Positions 1 to 6,266 of a stretch of 11,147 nucleotides of DNA are shown in pieces. The stretch spans positions 1 through 11,147 of the forward strand of contig CAIQLE010000213.1 of the NCBI GenBank assembly GCA_903872555.1. The letters are read 5' to 3'. The stretch is from an uncultured bacterium (lineage in GTDB: Bacteria; Pseudomonadota; Gammaproteobacteria; Burkholderiales; Burkholderiaceae_D). The notes beneath the pieces are model-generated. The model saw nothing but the letters and a program-made list of their open reading frames with translations. It ran no database searches and had not been told where the DNA came from. The translations under genes were made by a program, and so were the position numbers. Within the stretch, counting starts at the first letter, position 1; every line of letters starts with the position of its first letter.

Positions 1-435
1 AAATCCATGCATGAACTGGTGCGACGAATATTTGGAAGCCTGAAAAACCAGCGTCATTTGCAGGAAGAATTTGGCGGTGGTGTGCTTTCATTGATTTCAG
101 AAACACGCACCCTCTGCTACAGCGGAGATATGCTGCTCATTTCTCCATCAGAAGTGCCTATCGCCGAATTATTTTTATCACACATAGGTAGTGTCATACC
201 CATGGAAGACATTGCACTACTCTTCAAACTGGCAGGTCGGTCCACCGAAGGCAGCAATATACGCGTCACGATGTTTCAATTGCGTTTTAAGATAGAAGCT
301 ATCACGCGCTGTTATTACACCTTGATCAGTGCCTACAAAGAAGGCTATGTCTTACGAACTACACGCGGCCATGACCCGAAATTTCCATTTCAGGATATGC
401 AAGCCCGACAGGAAGTTGCCATCTACGGTGCCTGA
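1..435 (+). CDS. OmpR-type response regulator, C-terminal winged-helix domain (5' partial)
   Basis: The frame is open to the left edge, so this is probably the 3' end of a longer gene; the first internal ATG is at 7. From that ATG the product is 142 residues. Residues 1-12 (MHELVRRIFGSL) look like the linker that follows a receiver domain. Residues about 45-118 fit the Trans_reg_C winged helix: the segment LLISPSEVPIAELFLSHIG matches the usual LTPxEFxLLxLLxxxPG, a recognition-helix region (IRVTMFQLRFKIEA) follows, and YKEGYVLRTT is the C-terminal wing. Such proteins bind promoter DNA as the output half of a two-component system. The phosphoacceptor receiver domain, if present, is outside the window, as is any partner kinase. 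The family call is fairly firm; the target genes are unknown. No gene downstream is obviously tied to it, and 165 bases separate it from the next start. Confidence 0.72.
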   Translation, partial: KSMHELVRRIFGSLKNQRHLQEEFGGGVLSLISETRTLCYSGDMLLISPSEVPIAELFLSHIGSVIPMEDIALLFKLAGRSTEGSNIRVTMFQLRFKIEAITRCYYTLISAYKEGYVLRTTRGHDPKFPFQDMQARQEVAIYGA

Positions 436-537
436 TCGCAGGCTTGCCTGCCCGCGCGATGTTTCGGCCTGATTCGACTCATCCGCTAAAAATTACGCCT
501 CTCATAATTTACTGCCCGGAGGCTAAGTCTGGCCAAT

Positions 538-547
538 TGCTTATAAT
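538..547 (+). promoter_or_regulatory. Candidate promoter -10 (TATAAT) for the pirin gene
   Basis: A perfect TATAAT lies at 542-547, about 54 bases before the ATG at 601, with a TG at 538-539 just upstream that resembles an extended -10. No convincing -35 hexamer sits at the expected distance. The call rests on the -10 match and its position in the intergenic stretch 436-600, which otherwise shows nothing clear. Confidence 0.4.
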
Positions 548-591
548 CATGTCCTGATTGTATTTTGCGTGCGGTTTGCCCCGTGCATGAT

Positions 592-596
592 GAGGA
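592..596 (+). promoter_or_regulatory. Ribosome binding site deciding the pirin start
   Basis: GAGGA ends four bases before the ATG at 601. The same frame is open back to a TTG at 565, but that codon has no Shine-Dalgarno sequence. The protein family begins at the MIEIRKSEDRG segment, so 601 is the better start. Confidence 0.7.
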
Positions 597-600
597 CACC

Positions 601-1299
601 ATGATTGAAATCCGCAAGAGTGAAGACCGAGGCGTGGCCAATTTAGGCTGGCTTGACTCCCGCCACACCTTTTCCTTTGGCCATTATTACGACCCCAAGC
701 ACACAGGTTTCGGTCCTCTGCTGGTAATCAATGAAGATAAGGTTGAATCCGGCAAGGGATTTGGCACCCATGGTCACCGCGACATGGAAATTATTTCCTA
801 TGTGCTTGACGGTGAATTGGCTCACAAGGACAGCATGGGCAATGGCTCCGTGCTGCGCTATGGCGATGTGCAGCGCATGAGCGCCGGTACAGGCGTTATG
901 CACAGCGAATTCAATCATTCGGCTGACCGTCGCGTGCATTTCCTTCAGATTTGGATTGAGCCTTCCAGCAAAGGCATTGCGCCGGGCTACGAAGAAAAGC
1001 ATTTCGATACAGCGTCTAAACAAGCCTGTCTGCGCCTGATCGCTTCGCCGGACGGCAGCCAAGGCTCAGTCACTATTCATCAGGATGCGCGTCTGTATGC
1101 CGCTTTACTTACAGATGATCAGGCAGTCAGTCATCAGCTGGCACCGGGTCGTCGGGCTTACCTTCATGTGATACGCGGATCAGTCACCGCCAATGGCACC
1201 CGACTTGGAGGCGGAGATGCTGCCAAGTTTACTCAGGAATCAGATATTTCAATCGGCCAGTCTGATGAAGCGGAAATTTTGCTCTTCGATTTGCCTTAA
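601..1299 (+). CDS. Pirin family protein (YhhW-like bicupin)
   Basis: This 232-residue product has the length of the short bacterial pirins such as E. coli YhhW (231 residues), which show quercetin 2,3-dioxygenase activity in vitro; the physiological role of the family is uncertain. The opening MIEIRKSEDRG, then GWLDSRHTFSFGHYYDP, is the family's N-terminal signature. The metal ligands of the N-terminal cupin are all present at His57, His59, His101 and Glu103 (THGHRDME and GTGVMHSE). The C-terminal half (about 125-232) is the second cupin, which lacks an obvious metal site as usual. No signal peptide is visible, so a cytoplasmic location is expected. It has its own candidate promoter and is followed by a hairpin at 1325-1354, so it may be monocistronic. 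The family assignment is secure; the substrate is not known from the sequence. Confidence 0.93.
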   Translation: MIEIRKSEDRGVANLGWLDSRHTFSFGHYYDPKHTGFGPLLVINEDKVESGKGFGTHGHRDMEIISYVLDGELAHKDSMGNGSVLRYGDVQRMSAGTGVMHSEFNHSADRRVHFLQIWIEPSSKGIAPGYEEKHFDTASKQACLRLIASPDGSQGSVTIHQDARLYAALLTDDQAVSHQLAPGRRAYLHVIRGSVTANGTRLGGGDAAKFTQESDISIGQSDEAEILLFDLP

Positions 1300-1324
1300 A
1301 ACTATCCAGCTAGTCTACTAACTC

Positions 1325-1354
1325 ATGAGCACAGACTAAGCGGTTTGTGCTCAT
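1325..1354 (+). terminator. Hairpin after the pirin gene, possible terminator
   Basis: Positions 1325-1337 and 1342-1354 pair into a 13-base stem (ATGAGCACAGACT with its partner, two G-U pairs, the outer nine pairs perfect) around an AAGC loop, 26 bases after the stop codon. No T-run follows on either strand, so it is not a textbook intrinsic terminator. It may instead stabilise the 3' end of the transcript or act with Rho. Confidence 0.5.
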
Positions 1355-1391
1355 CTGTACTCCTTCCCAAAATCTGACAGAAAGTCCTGAG

Positions 1392-1420
1392 TTGCCGATT
1401 GCGGCATAATCCTGCATTAT
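1392..1420 (+). promoter_or_regulatory. Candidate sigma-70 promoter for ribA
   Basis: TTGCCG (1392-1397) and CATTAT (1415-1420) are separated by 17 bases and lie about 75 bases before the ribA start. This would give a leader of roughly 70 bases. The hexamers are fair but not perfect. I do not see the conserved pieces of an FMN riboswitch between this and the gene. Confidence 0.35.
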
Positions 1421-1495
1421 ACCTTTAAATTGCAGCGAACCCCTAGCATGCATCTGACGGGTTTTTACTAGCGAGTCGGTTCATTCATTCTCCTT

Positions 1496-2152
1496 ATGCA
1501 GCACCCTGACATCCCAAATTTACAAACTCAGCCCGACATCGCGCATGTCGCCAGCTGCTCGCTGCCGACCCCGTGGGCGACGTTCCAATTGCATGCCTTT
1601 CTGGAACAAAGCAGCGGCAAAGAACATCTCGCCCTGAGCCTGGGAGAATTTAATGACGGTGCACCGGTATTAGCGCGCTTGCATTCCGAATGCCTAACGG
1701 GTGATGCCTTGTTCAGCCAGCGCTGCGATTGTGGTGCGCAATTAGAAAGTGCTCTCAGGCGTATCGCTGAAGAAGGCCGCGGCATCTTGCTCTACCTGCG
1801 CCAGGAAGGTCGTGGCATAGGGCTGATCAATAAAATACGCGCCTATCAACTTCAGGAGCAAGGTGCAGACACCGTTGAAGCGAATCATCAGCTGGGCTTT
1901 GCGGATGATTTACGTGATTACGCTATGTGCGCACCGATATTCAGCCACTTCGGCATTCATTCGCTGCGACTGATGACCAATAATCCTAGAAAATTGGCAG
2001 CGCTTAAGGGACTCGACATCAGCATCGAACGTCTCGAGCATCTGACCGGCATTACCCGCTTCAATGCCCACTACCTGGCGACCAAGGCCAGCAAGCTCGG
2101 ACATATGATGACCGCGGCACCAGAGCAAGCACCCATCGATAAAAAAGATTGA
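1496..2152 (+). CDS. ribA: GTP cyclohydrolase II
   Basis: RibA opens the imidazole ring of GTP and releases formate and pyrophosphate, giving 2,5-diamino-6-ribosylamino-pyrimidinone phosphate, the first step of riboflavin, FMN and FAD synthesis. The 218-residue product matches E. coli RibA (196 residues) almost end to end with about 12 extra N-terminal residues. The zinc ligands are Cys66, Cys77 and Cys79 (HSECLTGD and RCDCG). RQEGRGIGL and NKIRAY carry the substrate-binding region with Tyr117, and Asp138 and Arg140 in FADDLRDY correspond to the catalytic Asp126 and Arg128 of the E. coli enzyme. No dihydroxybutanone phosphate synthase domain is fused, so ribB must be elsewhere. The ATG at 1496 has no visible Shine-Dalgarno sequence, but no better in-frame start exists before conserved sequence begins. 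The next gene, a flavoprotein, starts 86 bases later and could be cotranscribed. Confidence 0.96.
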   Translation: MQHPDIPNLQTQPDIAHVASCSLPTPWATFQLHAFLEQSSGKEHLALSLGEFNDGAPVLARLHSECLTGDALFSQRCDCGAQLESALRRIAEEGRGILLYLRQEGRGIGLINKIRAYQLQEQGADTVEANHQLGFADDLRDYAMCAPIFSHFGIHSLRLMTNNPRKLAALKGLDISIERLEHLTGITRFNAHYLATKASKLGHMMTAAPEQAPIDKKD

Positions 2153-2238
2153 GTTTCGGGTTCGCTTGCACTTGAAGAAGCGGTCTTTACCCACTACAGT
2201 GGCGACTTTCCTCAAAGCATTTATTCCAGAAGACGCTC

Positions 2239-3357
2239 ATGACCTCCCCTATGCTGTTCTCGCCTATCAAACTCGGCAACATCGCACTCGACAACCGCAT
2301 CATGGTCTCGCCTATGTGCCAATACTCGGCCATCGATGGCAACGCCAATGACTGGCATATGATGCACTTGGGATCACTCGCCCTGTCGGGGGCAGCCATG
2401 CTGTGCATAGAAGCGACGGCCGTCTGCCCCGAGGGTCGCATCACCCCAAACTGTCTGGGTCTGTACAACGATGACAATCAAAGGGCACTGAAAAAAGTTG
2501 TGGATGCGCTGCGTGCCAATTCACCTATCAAACTCGGCATACAGCTCGGTCATGCCGGCCGCAAGGCCTCTAGCCACCGTCCATGGGATGGCGGTGAGCT
2601 GATGTCAGCCGCCGAAGGTGGCTGGCAAACCGTGGCACCTTCCGCTTTGTCGCATAAGCCGGATGAAGAAAATCCGGTCGCACTCAGTCTGGCCGACATA
2701 GCCCAGCTTAAACAGCAATTTATTGACACCACGCGCCGCGCAAAAGAGCTGGGCTTCGATGTTATCGAAGTCCACTGCGCCCATGGTTACCTGCTGCATC
2801 AATTCCTGTCGCCGCTGGCAAATGAACGCACGGACCAATATGGTGGTTCGCTGGAAAACCGTATGCGGCTCCCACTGGAAATTTTCGAAGCCGTGCGCGC
2901 GACCGCAGGCCCAGACATTGCTGTAGGCGCTCGCCTCTCTGCAACGGACTGGGTTGAAGGCGGCTGGGACGTAGAGCAGAGCATCGTGCTGGCTAAAGCA
3001 CTGGAGGCTCTCGGAGCCGACTTTATCGATGTCTCTTCCGGTGGCGTCTCGCCCCTGCAAAAAATCACGCTCTCACCTGGGTATCAGGTAGGCTTTGCCA
3101 CTCAGATTCGCCGTCAGATCAAGATACCCGTGATCAGCGTCGGTCTGATTACTGAGCCTCAGCAAGCCGAAGACATCCTTCTGGCAGGACAGGCCGATAT
3201 GGTCGCGCTGGCACGTGCCTTTATAGCCGATCCGCGCTGGCCATGGCGGGCAGCTGCTGCGCTCGGGGGCCGGGTCAAAGGTCAGTCCCAGTATTACCGC
3301 TGCCTGCCTGCAGGCTCCCCCAGAATTTTTGGTGATGTGGTGACGGCTCAGCGCTAA
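2239..3357 (+). CDS. NADH:flavin oxidoreductase, Old Yellow Enzyme family (XenA/YqjM-like)
   Basis: This is a 372-residue FMN-dependent TIM-barrel ene-reductase that would use NAD(P)H to reduce activated C=C bonds or nitro and xenobiotic compounds; the natural substrate is usually unknown. It belongs to the thermophilic-like subgroup. PMCQYSAIDGNANDWH holds the subgroup's active-site Cys27 and Tyr29. IQLGHAGRKAS is the phosphate and flavin-binding stretch. His179 and His182 (EVHCAHGYLLHQFLSP) are the substrate-anchoring HxxH pair, followed by N-x-R-x-D-x-YGGS and ENRMRLPLE. DMVALARAFIADPRWPWRAA is the C-terminal FMN phosphate loop. Pseudomonas XenA is 363 residues; here about 16 residues beyond the QYYR motif form an unusual short tail. 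It follows ribA on the same strand, which makes biochemical sense (FMN supply and an FMN enzyme) but does not prove coregulation. A weak Shine-Dalgarno sequence (AGAAG) precedes the ATG. Confidence 0.93.
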   Translation: MTSPMLFSPIKLGNIALDNRIMVSPMCQYSAIDGNANDWHMMHLGSLALSGAAMLCIEATAVCPEGRITPNCLGLYNDDNQRALKKVVDALRANSPIKLGIQLGHAGRKASSHRPWDGGELMSAAEGGWQTVAPSALSHKPDEENPVALSLADIAQLKQQFIDTTRRAKELGFDVIEVHCAHGYLLHQFLSPLANERTDQYGGSLENRMRLPLEIFEAVRATAGPDIAVGARLSATDWVEGGWDVEQSIVLAKALEALGADFIDVSSGGVSPLQKITLSPGYQVGFATQIRRQIKIPVISVGLITEPQQAEDILLAGQADMVALARAFIADPRWPWRAAAALGGRVKGQSQYYRCLPAGSPRIFGDVVTAQR

Positions 3358-3390
3358 ATTCGCACTGAAATGCAAGGCTGAGCTTTAAAA

Positions 3391-3411
3391 GATGCTTAAT
3401 ATTTAGGCATC
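3391..3411 (+). terminator. Hairpin after the flavin oxidoreductase gene
   Basis: GATGCTTAA (3391-3399) pairs with 3403-3411 over nine positions with one G-T pair and a three-base loop, 33 bases after the stop. No T-run follows, so termination here is only possible. The rest of the 224-base gap 3358-3581 is A-rich and holds no gene or operator I can support. Confidence 0.35.
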
Positions 3412-3581
3412 CGAGCTACTGTCGTGCGTGACAAACAAAAAATATTCAAAGTTCAGGAAAAAGTTTTCACCTTGGCAGCAGAAAATAGGCCCTTATCAGA
3501 GTCAAAACGCATGGACAAGGTTTCCCTGCTTCAATATGATGCAAGGCTTAATTAAAACCATTACAAACGGGGAGATGCATT

Positions 3582-5234
3582 ATGTGGTCACAGATTTACG
3601 ACCCATTTAACAATGTATGGCTATCAACGATGGCAGCAGCCATTCCGGTAGTCGTCATGCTGGCGGCCCTCGCCTTCTTTCACATTAAAGCGCACGTCGC
3701 AGCCATCATGGGTCTGGTGTCGGCACTGGTTGTGGCTATCGTGGGCTTCACCATGCCGGCGGACATTGCGACCTCAGCGGCTCTGTATGGCGCAGCTTAT
3801 GGCCTGTTTCCGATCGGCTGGATCATTCTCAACGTGATCTTCCTGTATCAGCTGACTGAGCGTAAAGGCCAGTTCAAGATCCTGCGCGAAAGCATCGCCG
3901 GTATCAGCGGTGACCGTCGCCTGCAATTGCTGCTGATCGCCTTTTCATTTGGTGCGTTTTTCGAAGGTGCTGGCGGATTTGGTACCCCTGTCGCAGTGAC
4001 AGGCGCCATGCTGATCGGTCTTGGCTTTGCGCCGCTGGCTGCTTCTGGTCTGTCACTGATCGCCAATACCGCTCCGGTCGCCTATGGCGCACTGGGCACA
4101 CCGATCATTGCACTGGCAGGTGTAACCGGTCTGGACATGCTGGAACTCTCAGGCATGGTAGGCCGTCAATTGCCACTGTTCTCCCTGATCGTTCCTTTCT
4201 GGCTGATCTGGGCCTTCTGTGGTTTCCGCGGCATGCTCGCGATCTGGCCTGCAATTCTGGTAGCGGGTGCAGCATTTGCCATTCCTCAGTTCCTGATCTC
4301 GAATTATCATGGCCCATGGCTGGTCGACGTCGGTGCGGCTGTTTCTTCTATGGTCTGCCTGACCCTGTTCCTCAAGGTCTGGTCACCGAAAGAGATCTGG
4401 ACTTCGGCAGCCGGGAAATTTGAGGGCGGCGATCAGGAAGGCGCTTCCACAGGTGGTGGTCATGGCTACAGTCGTAAAGAAGTCATCAATGCCTGGACTC
4501 CTTGGCTGATTCTGTCCGTCATCGTGCTTCTGTGGGGTATCCCAGAGTGGAAAAAAGCACTCGATGGTATTTCACTGATCAAAATCGAATGGTCGCACCT
4601 GCACATGCTCGTGCAAAAAATGCCACCCGTCGCAGCGGCTCCGAAAATTGAAGAAGCCATCTTCAAACTCAACTGGCTCTCAGCAACCGGCACCGGCATC
4701 TTCATCGCTTCCGTCGCTTCGGCTTTCATCATGGGCTACAAAGTCCGCGAGATGCTGGCGGTTTACTGGAGCACACTGAAGCTGCTTCGTTTCTCTTTGC
4801 TCACCATCGCTGCCATGCTGGCACTCGGTTATTGCACCCGTTATTCTGGCGTGGACTCAACGCTGGGTCTGGCATTTGCCAACACCGGTGTGCTCTATCC
4901 ATTCTTTGGCACTTTGCTCGGCTGGCTGGGTGTAGCACTGACTGGCTCAGACACAGCATCGAATGTCTTGTTTGGTGGTCTGCAGAAAACCTCTGCGGAA
5001 CAGTTAGGCCTGTCGCCTATCCTGATGGCAGCCGCTAACTCTTCCGGTGGTGTGATGGGTAAGATGGTTGACGCTCAGTCTATCGTCGTCGCTTCAACAG
5101 CTACCAAGTGGTATGGACACGAAGGCGAGATTTTGCGCTATGTATTCTTCCATTCCATCGCTCTGGCGATGCTGGTCGGCATACTGGTGACATTGCAGGC
5201 CTATGTGCATCCATTCACGTTGCTGGTGAAATAA
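3582..5234 (+). CDS. lldP: L-lactate permease, LctP family
   Basis: LldP is an inner-membrane proton symporter that imports L-lactate and related 2-hydroxy acids such as D-lactate and glycolate. The 550 residues equal the usual family length (E. coli LldP 551). The protein is hydrophobic throughout, with about 12-14 membrane segments. Family signatures include FGAFFEGAGGFGTPVAV (residues about 126-142), GSDTASNVLFGGLQ and NSSGGVMGKMVDAQSIVVAST near the C-terminus. A hydrophilic loop at about 265-305, rich in Gly and charged residues, lies in the middle as in relatives. GGGGAG at 3569-3574 sits seven bases before the ATG, which fixes the start. No lactate dehydrogenase (lldD, dld or lutABC) or LldR-type regulator gene is next to it, so it stands alone here. 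It ends at the strong terminator at 5253-5293. Confidence 0.96.
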   Translation: MWSQIYDPFNNVWLSTMAAAIPVVVMLAALAFFHIKAHVAAIMGLVSALVVAIVGFTMPADIATSAALYGAAYGLFPIGWIILNVIFLYQLTERKGQFKILRESIAGISGDRRLQLLLIAFSFGAFFEGAGGFGTPVAVTGAMLIGLGFAPLAASGLSLIANTAPVAYGALGTPIIALAGVTGLDMLELSGMVGRQLPLFSLIVPFWLIWAFCGFRGMLAIWPAILVAGAAFAIPQFLISNYHGPWLVDVGAAVSSMVCLTLFLKVWSPKEIWTSAAGKFEGGDQEGASTGGGHGYSRKEVINAWTPWLILSVIVLLWGIPEWKKALDGISLIKIEWSHLHMLVQKMPPVAAAPKIEEAIFKLNWLSATGTGIFIASVASAFIMGYKVREMLAVYWSTLKLLRFSLLTIAAMLALGYCTRYSGVDSTLGLAFANTGVLYPFFGTLLGWLGVALTGSDTASNVLFGGLQKTSAEQLGLSPILMAAANSSGGVMGKMVDAQSIVVASTATKWYGHEGEILRYVFFHSIALAMLVGILVTLQAYVHPFTLLVK

Positions 5235-5252
5235 GCACCCGTTTCGTTCAAT

Positions 5253-5293
5253 AAAAAAACCGTGCAGTGCCGACAGGCCTGCACGGTTTTTTT
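5253..5293. terminator. Strong bidirectional intrinsic terminator after lldP
   Basis: Seven A, then CCGTGCAG (5260-5267), pair with CTGCACGG (5279-5286) and seven T (5287-5293), a 15-base perfect stem; the loop can add a small GCC/GGC helix. The A-run and T-run make it efficient in both directions. It begins 18 bases after the lldP stop and insulates the lactate permease from the next cassette. Confidence 0.95.
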
Positions 5294-5336
5294 ATTTCAT
5301 CCTGTTTCGAAAATCCTGAATCATTTGCGTGTTCTC

Positions 5337-5356
5337 AATCGATCATCAGATCGATT
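5337..5356. promoter_or_regulatory. Inverted repeat upstream of the Gln-rich gene, possible operator
   Basis: AATCGAT (5337-5343) and ATCGATT (5350-5356) form a perfect 7+7 inverted repeat with a six-base spacer (CATCAG), 130 bases before the Gln-rich gene's start. Its size suits a dimeric regulator. A weak TTGCAA (5356-5361) overlaps its right end, but no good -10 follows at the correct distance, so the promoter itself is not resolved. Confidence 0.35.
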
Positions 5357-5393
5357 TGCAAAGCATGCCCTGCGCGACAAAGATATGCAGCAA

Positions 5394-5416
5394 GCAGCGC
5401 TGCATCCGTGCGCTGC
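5394..5416 (+). other. Leader hairpin before the Gln-rich gene
   Basis: GCAGCGC (5394-5400) can pair with GCGCTGC (5410-5416) around a nine-base loop. If transcription starts near the 5337-5361 region, this structure would lie in the 5' leader. It has no T-run and is more likely an RNA structure than a terminator. The first arm also forms a local palindrome (5394-5403). Confidence 0.3.
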
Positions 5417-5475
5417 CACTGGCGTATCTGTCCATGGGTTACAGAGACTCATGGGTGCCAGTTCATCTTCATCAC

Positions 5476-5481
5476 AAGGAG
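5476..5481 (+). promoter_or_regulatory. Ribosome binding site deciding the start of the Gln-rich gene
   Basis: AAGGAG lies five bases before the ATG at 5487. The same frame is open as far back as 5262, inside the lldP terminator, but the upstream part has no ribosome binding site and encodes unrelated residues. The mature frame therefore begins at 5487 (MNGISQWGAYGG). Confidence 0.85.
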
Positions 5482-5486
5482 ACGCT

Positions 5487-6200
5487 ATGAATGGTATTTC
5501 GCAATGGGGTGCTTATGGTGGACAGCAACAAGGTCCACAAAATCTGTACGGCGGTCAGCAACAAGGCCAGCAAAATCTGTACGGTGCTCAGCAAGGTCAA
5601 CAACTCGCACCTCAGGGCTTCTTTGGTAACCTGATCGGGCAGTTAGGTCAGCCACTAGGCGGTGCTATCGGTGGACTGTTTGGGCAATCAGGGATGGGAA
5701 GTCAGATCGGCAATATGGCCGGACAGCTGGGCAGAATGCTCCCTTTTCAGACCGATCCCATGCAGCAGGCCTACGGACAACAGCAGATCAATCCTCAACA
5801 ACAACAGCAGCAACAGCAACAACAAATCCAGCAGCAGCAACTGATACAACAGCTACATCAAGTACAGCAGCAAATTCAGCAACTTCAACAAGTTCAGCAG
5901 CAAATCCAGCAACAACTTCAACAAACTCAGCAACTGGCACCACAAGGCTTTTTCGGTAACCTGATCGGTCAACTAGGTCAGCCACTGGGCGGCGCTATCG
6001 GTGGCCTGTTTGGTCAGTCCGGCATGGGAAGTCAGATAGGTAATATGGCCGGTCAGCTGGGACGCTTGCTACCTTTCCAGATGGATCCGCTACAGCAGGC
6101 ATGGGCACAACAACTTGCTCAGCAACTTGCACAGCAACAGCAACCCTATCAATCTCTCGGTCAGCAAAATTATGCGACCGGACAGCAGACCCTGCACTAA
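5487..6200 (+). CDS. Gln-rich protein with two glycine-zipper repeats and a polyQ coiled coil; function unknown
   Basis: I do not recognise a family. The 237-residue product has about 82 Gln (35%), no Lys, Glu or Cys, and only two Arg and two Asp, so it is nearly uncharged. Residues 10-38 are short YGGQQQGxQNL repeats. Residues 39-95 and 149-205 are two copies of a 57-residue unit differing at three positions; each has a hydrophobic glycine-zipper core (FFGNLIGQLGQPLGGAIGG) and ends LPFQxDPxQQA. Residues 96-148 are a Gln-rich linker with ten consecutive Gln, then a coiled-coil-like pattern of Leu, Ile and Val (119, 123, 126, 130, 133, 140, 144). Residues 206-237 are a Gln/Ala tail. No signal peptide or lipobox is seen. 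The composition suggests self-assembly or membrane interaction (amyloid-like, harpin-like or pore-forming are all open). It is first in a cassette with an I9-like protein and a subtilase, so it may be their substrate or effector. A terminator follows it directly. Confidence 0.85.
   Translation: MNGISQWGAYGGQQQGPQNLYGGQQQGQQNLYGAQQGQQLAPQGFFGNLIGQLGQPLGGAIGGLFGQSGMGSQIGNMAGQLGRMLPFQTDPMQQAYGQQQINPQQQQQQQQQQIQQQQLIQQLHQVQQQIQQLQQVQQQIQQQLQQTQQLAPQGFFGNLIGQLGQPLGGAIGGLFGQSGMGSQIGNMAGQLGRLLPFQMDPLQQAWAQQLAQQLAQQQQPYQSLGQQNYATGQQTLH
5514..5603 (+). repeat. Short in-frame N-terminal repeats (YGGQQQGxQNL)
   Basis: Two 11-codon units at 5514-5546 and 5547-5579 (YGGQQQGPQNL, YGGQQQGQQNL) are followed by a degenerate third from 5580 (YGAQQGQQ) that runs into the first long repeat. 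The units differ at several silent sites, so they are not a fresh duplication. Confidence 0.75.
5601..5771 (+). repeat. 57-codon direct repeat, copy 1
   Basis: This encodes residues 39-95 of the Gln-rich protein (QLAPQGFFGN to DPMQQA). It matches copy 2 at 5931-6101 codon for codon without gaps. Of 57 codons, 24 differ silently and 3 change an amino acid (Met/Leu, Thr/Met, Met/Leu). Confidence 0.92.
5796..5825 (+). repeat. Run of ten glutamine codons
   Basis: Ten consecutive Gln codons (residues 104-113) mix CAA and CAG irregularly. The mixture argues that the polyglutamine is kept at protein level and is not a pure trinucleotide slippage tract. Confidence 0.85.
5862..5924 (+). repeat. Tandem coiled-coil repeat (VQQQIQQ units)
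   Basis: Residues 126-135 (VQQQIQQLQQ, 5862-5891) and 136-146 (VQQQIQQQLQQ, 5892-5924) are adjacent copies; the second carries one extra Gln, which shifts the heptad register by one residue. Confidence 0.7.
5931..6101 (+). repeat. 57-codon direct repeat, copy 2
   Basis: This encodes residues 149-205 of the Gln-rich protein (QLAPQGFFGN to DPLQQA) and is the partner of 5601-5771. The glycine-zipper core is identical in amino acids between the copies. Confidence 0.92.
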
Positions 6201-6211
6201 GCATTAACCCT

Positions 6212-6253
6212 TTGCGCGTTTTGCTGTGTATGCAGCAAACGCGCAATTTATTT
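6212..6253 (+). terminator. Intrinsic terminator or attenuator inside the cassette
   Basis: 6212-6226 and 6233-6246 form a 14-pair stem with one bulged T (6219) and a six-base loop, GC-rich in the middle (TTGCGCG with CGCGCAA), followed by TTTATTT (6247-6253). It starts 11 bases after the Gln-rich gene's stop and ends just before the ribosome binding site (AGGAA, 6256-6260) of the next gene. It probably limits read-through, so that the first gene is made in excess of the inhibitor-like protein and protease. Confidence 0.85.
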
Positions 6254-6266
6254 ACAGGAATAGCCG

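Noticed and set aside
438..451. GCAGGC-TT-GCCTGC palindrome after the response regulator
   Set aside because: The loop is only two bases and no T-run follows, so it is not a convincing terminator.
1421..1495. FMN riboswitch before ribA
   Set aside because: The leader is too short and lacks the conserved six-helix RFN elements. A weak five-pair stem (AACCC with GGGTT, about 1439-1463) is all I see.
3428..3610. 60-codon + strand frame before lldP
   Set aside because: It overlaps the lldP start in another frame, lacks a Shine-Dalgarno sequence and shows no family features; it is most likely chance coding in an A-rich leader.
5262..5486. Upstream extension of the Gln-rich frame (75 extra codons)
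   Set aside because: The extension starts inside the lldP terminator, has no ribosome binding site and encodes residues of ordinary composition unlike the Gln-rich protein. AAGGAG before 5487 fixes the start.
5788..5985. Minus-strand frame rich in Val and Ala opposite the polyQ region
   Set aside because: It is the antisense shadow of CAA/CAG repeats, which gives Val, Leu and Ala codons; no start signal.
5601..6101. CRISPR array or insertion-sequence ends
   Set aside because: Only two long copies exist, they are in-frame coding units, and there are no regular spacers, terminal inverted repeats or transposase.
5487..6200. Gasdermin or classical bacteriocin precursor
   Set aside because: The neighbouring protease invites the gasdermin comparison, but size, composition and repeats do not resemble it. 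There is no double-glycine leader or peptide ABC transporter to support a bacteriocin.
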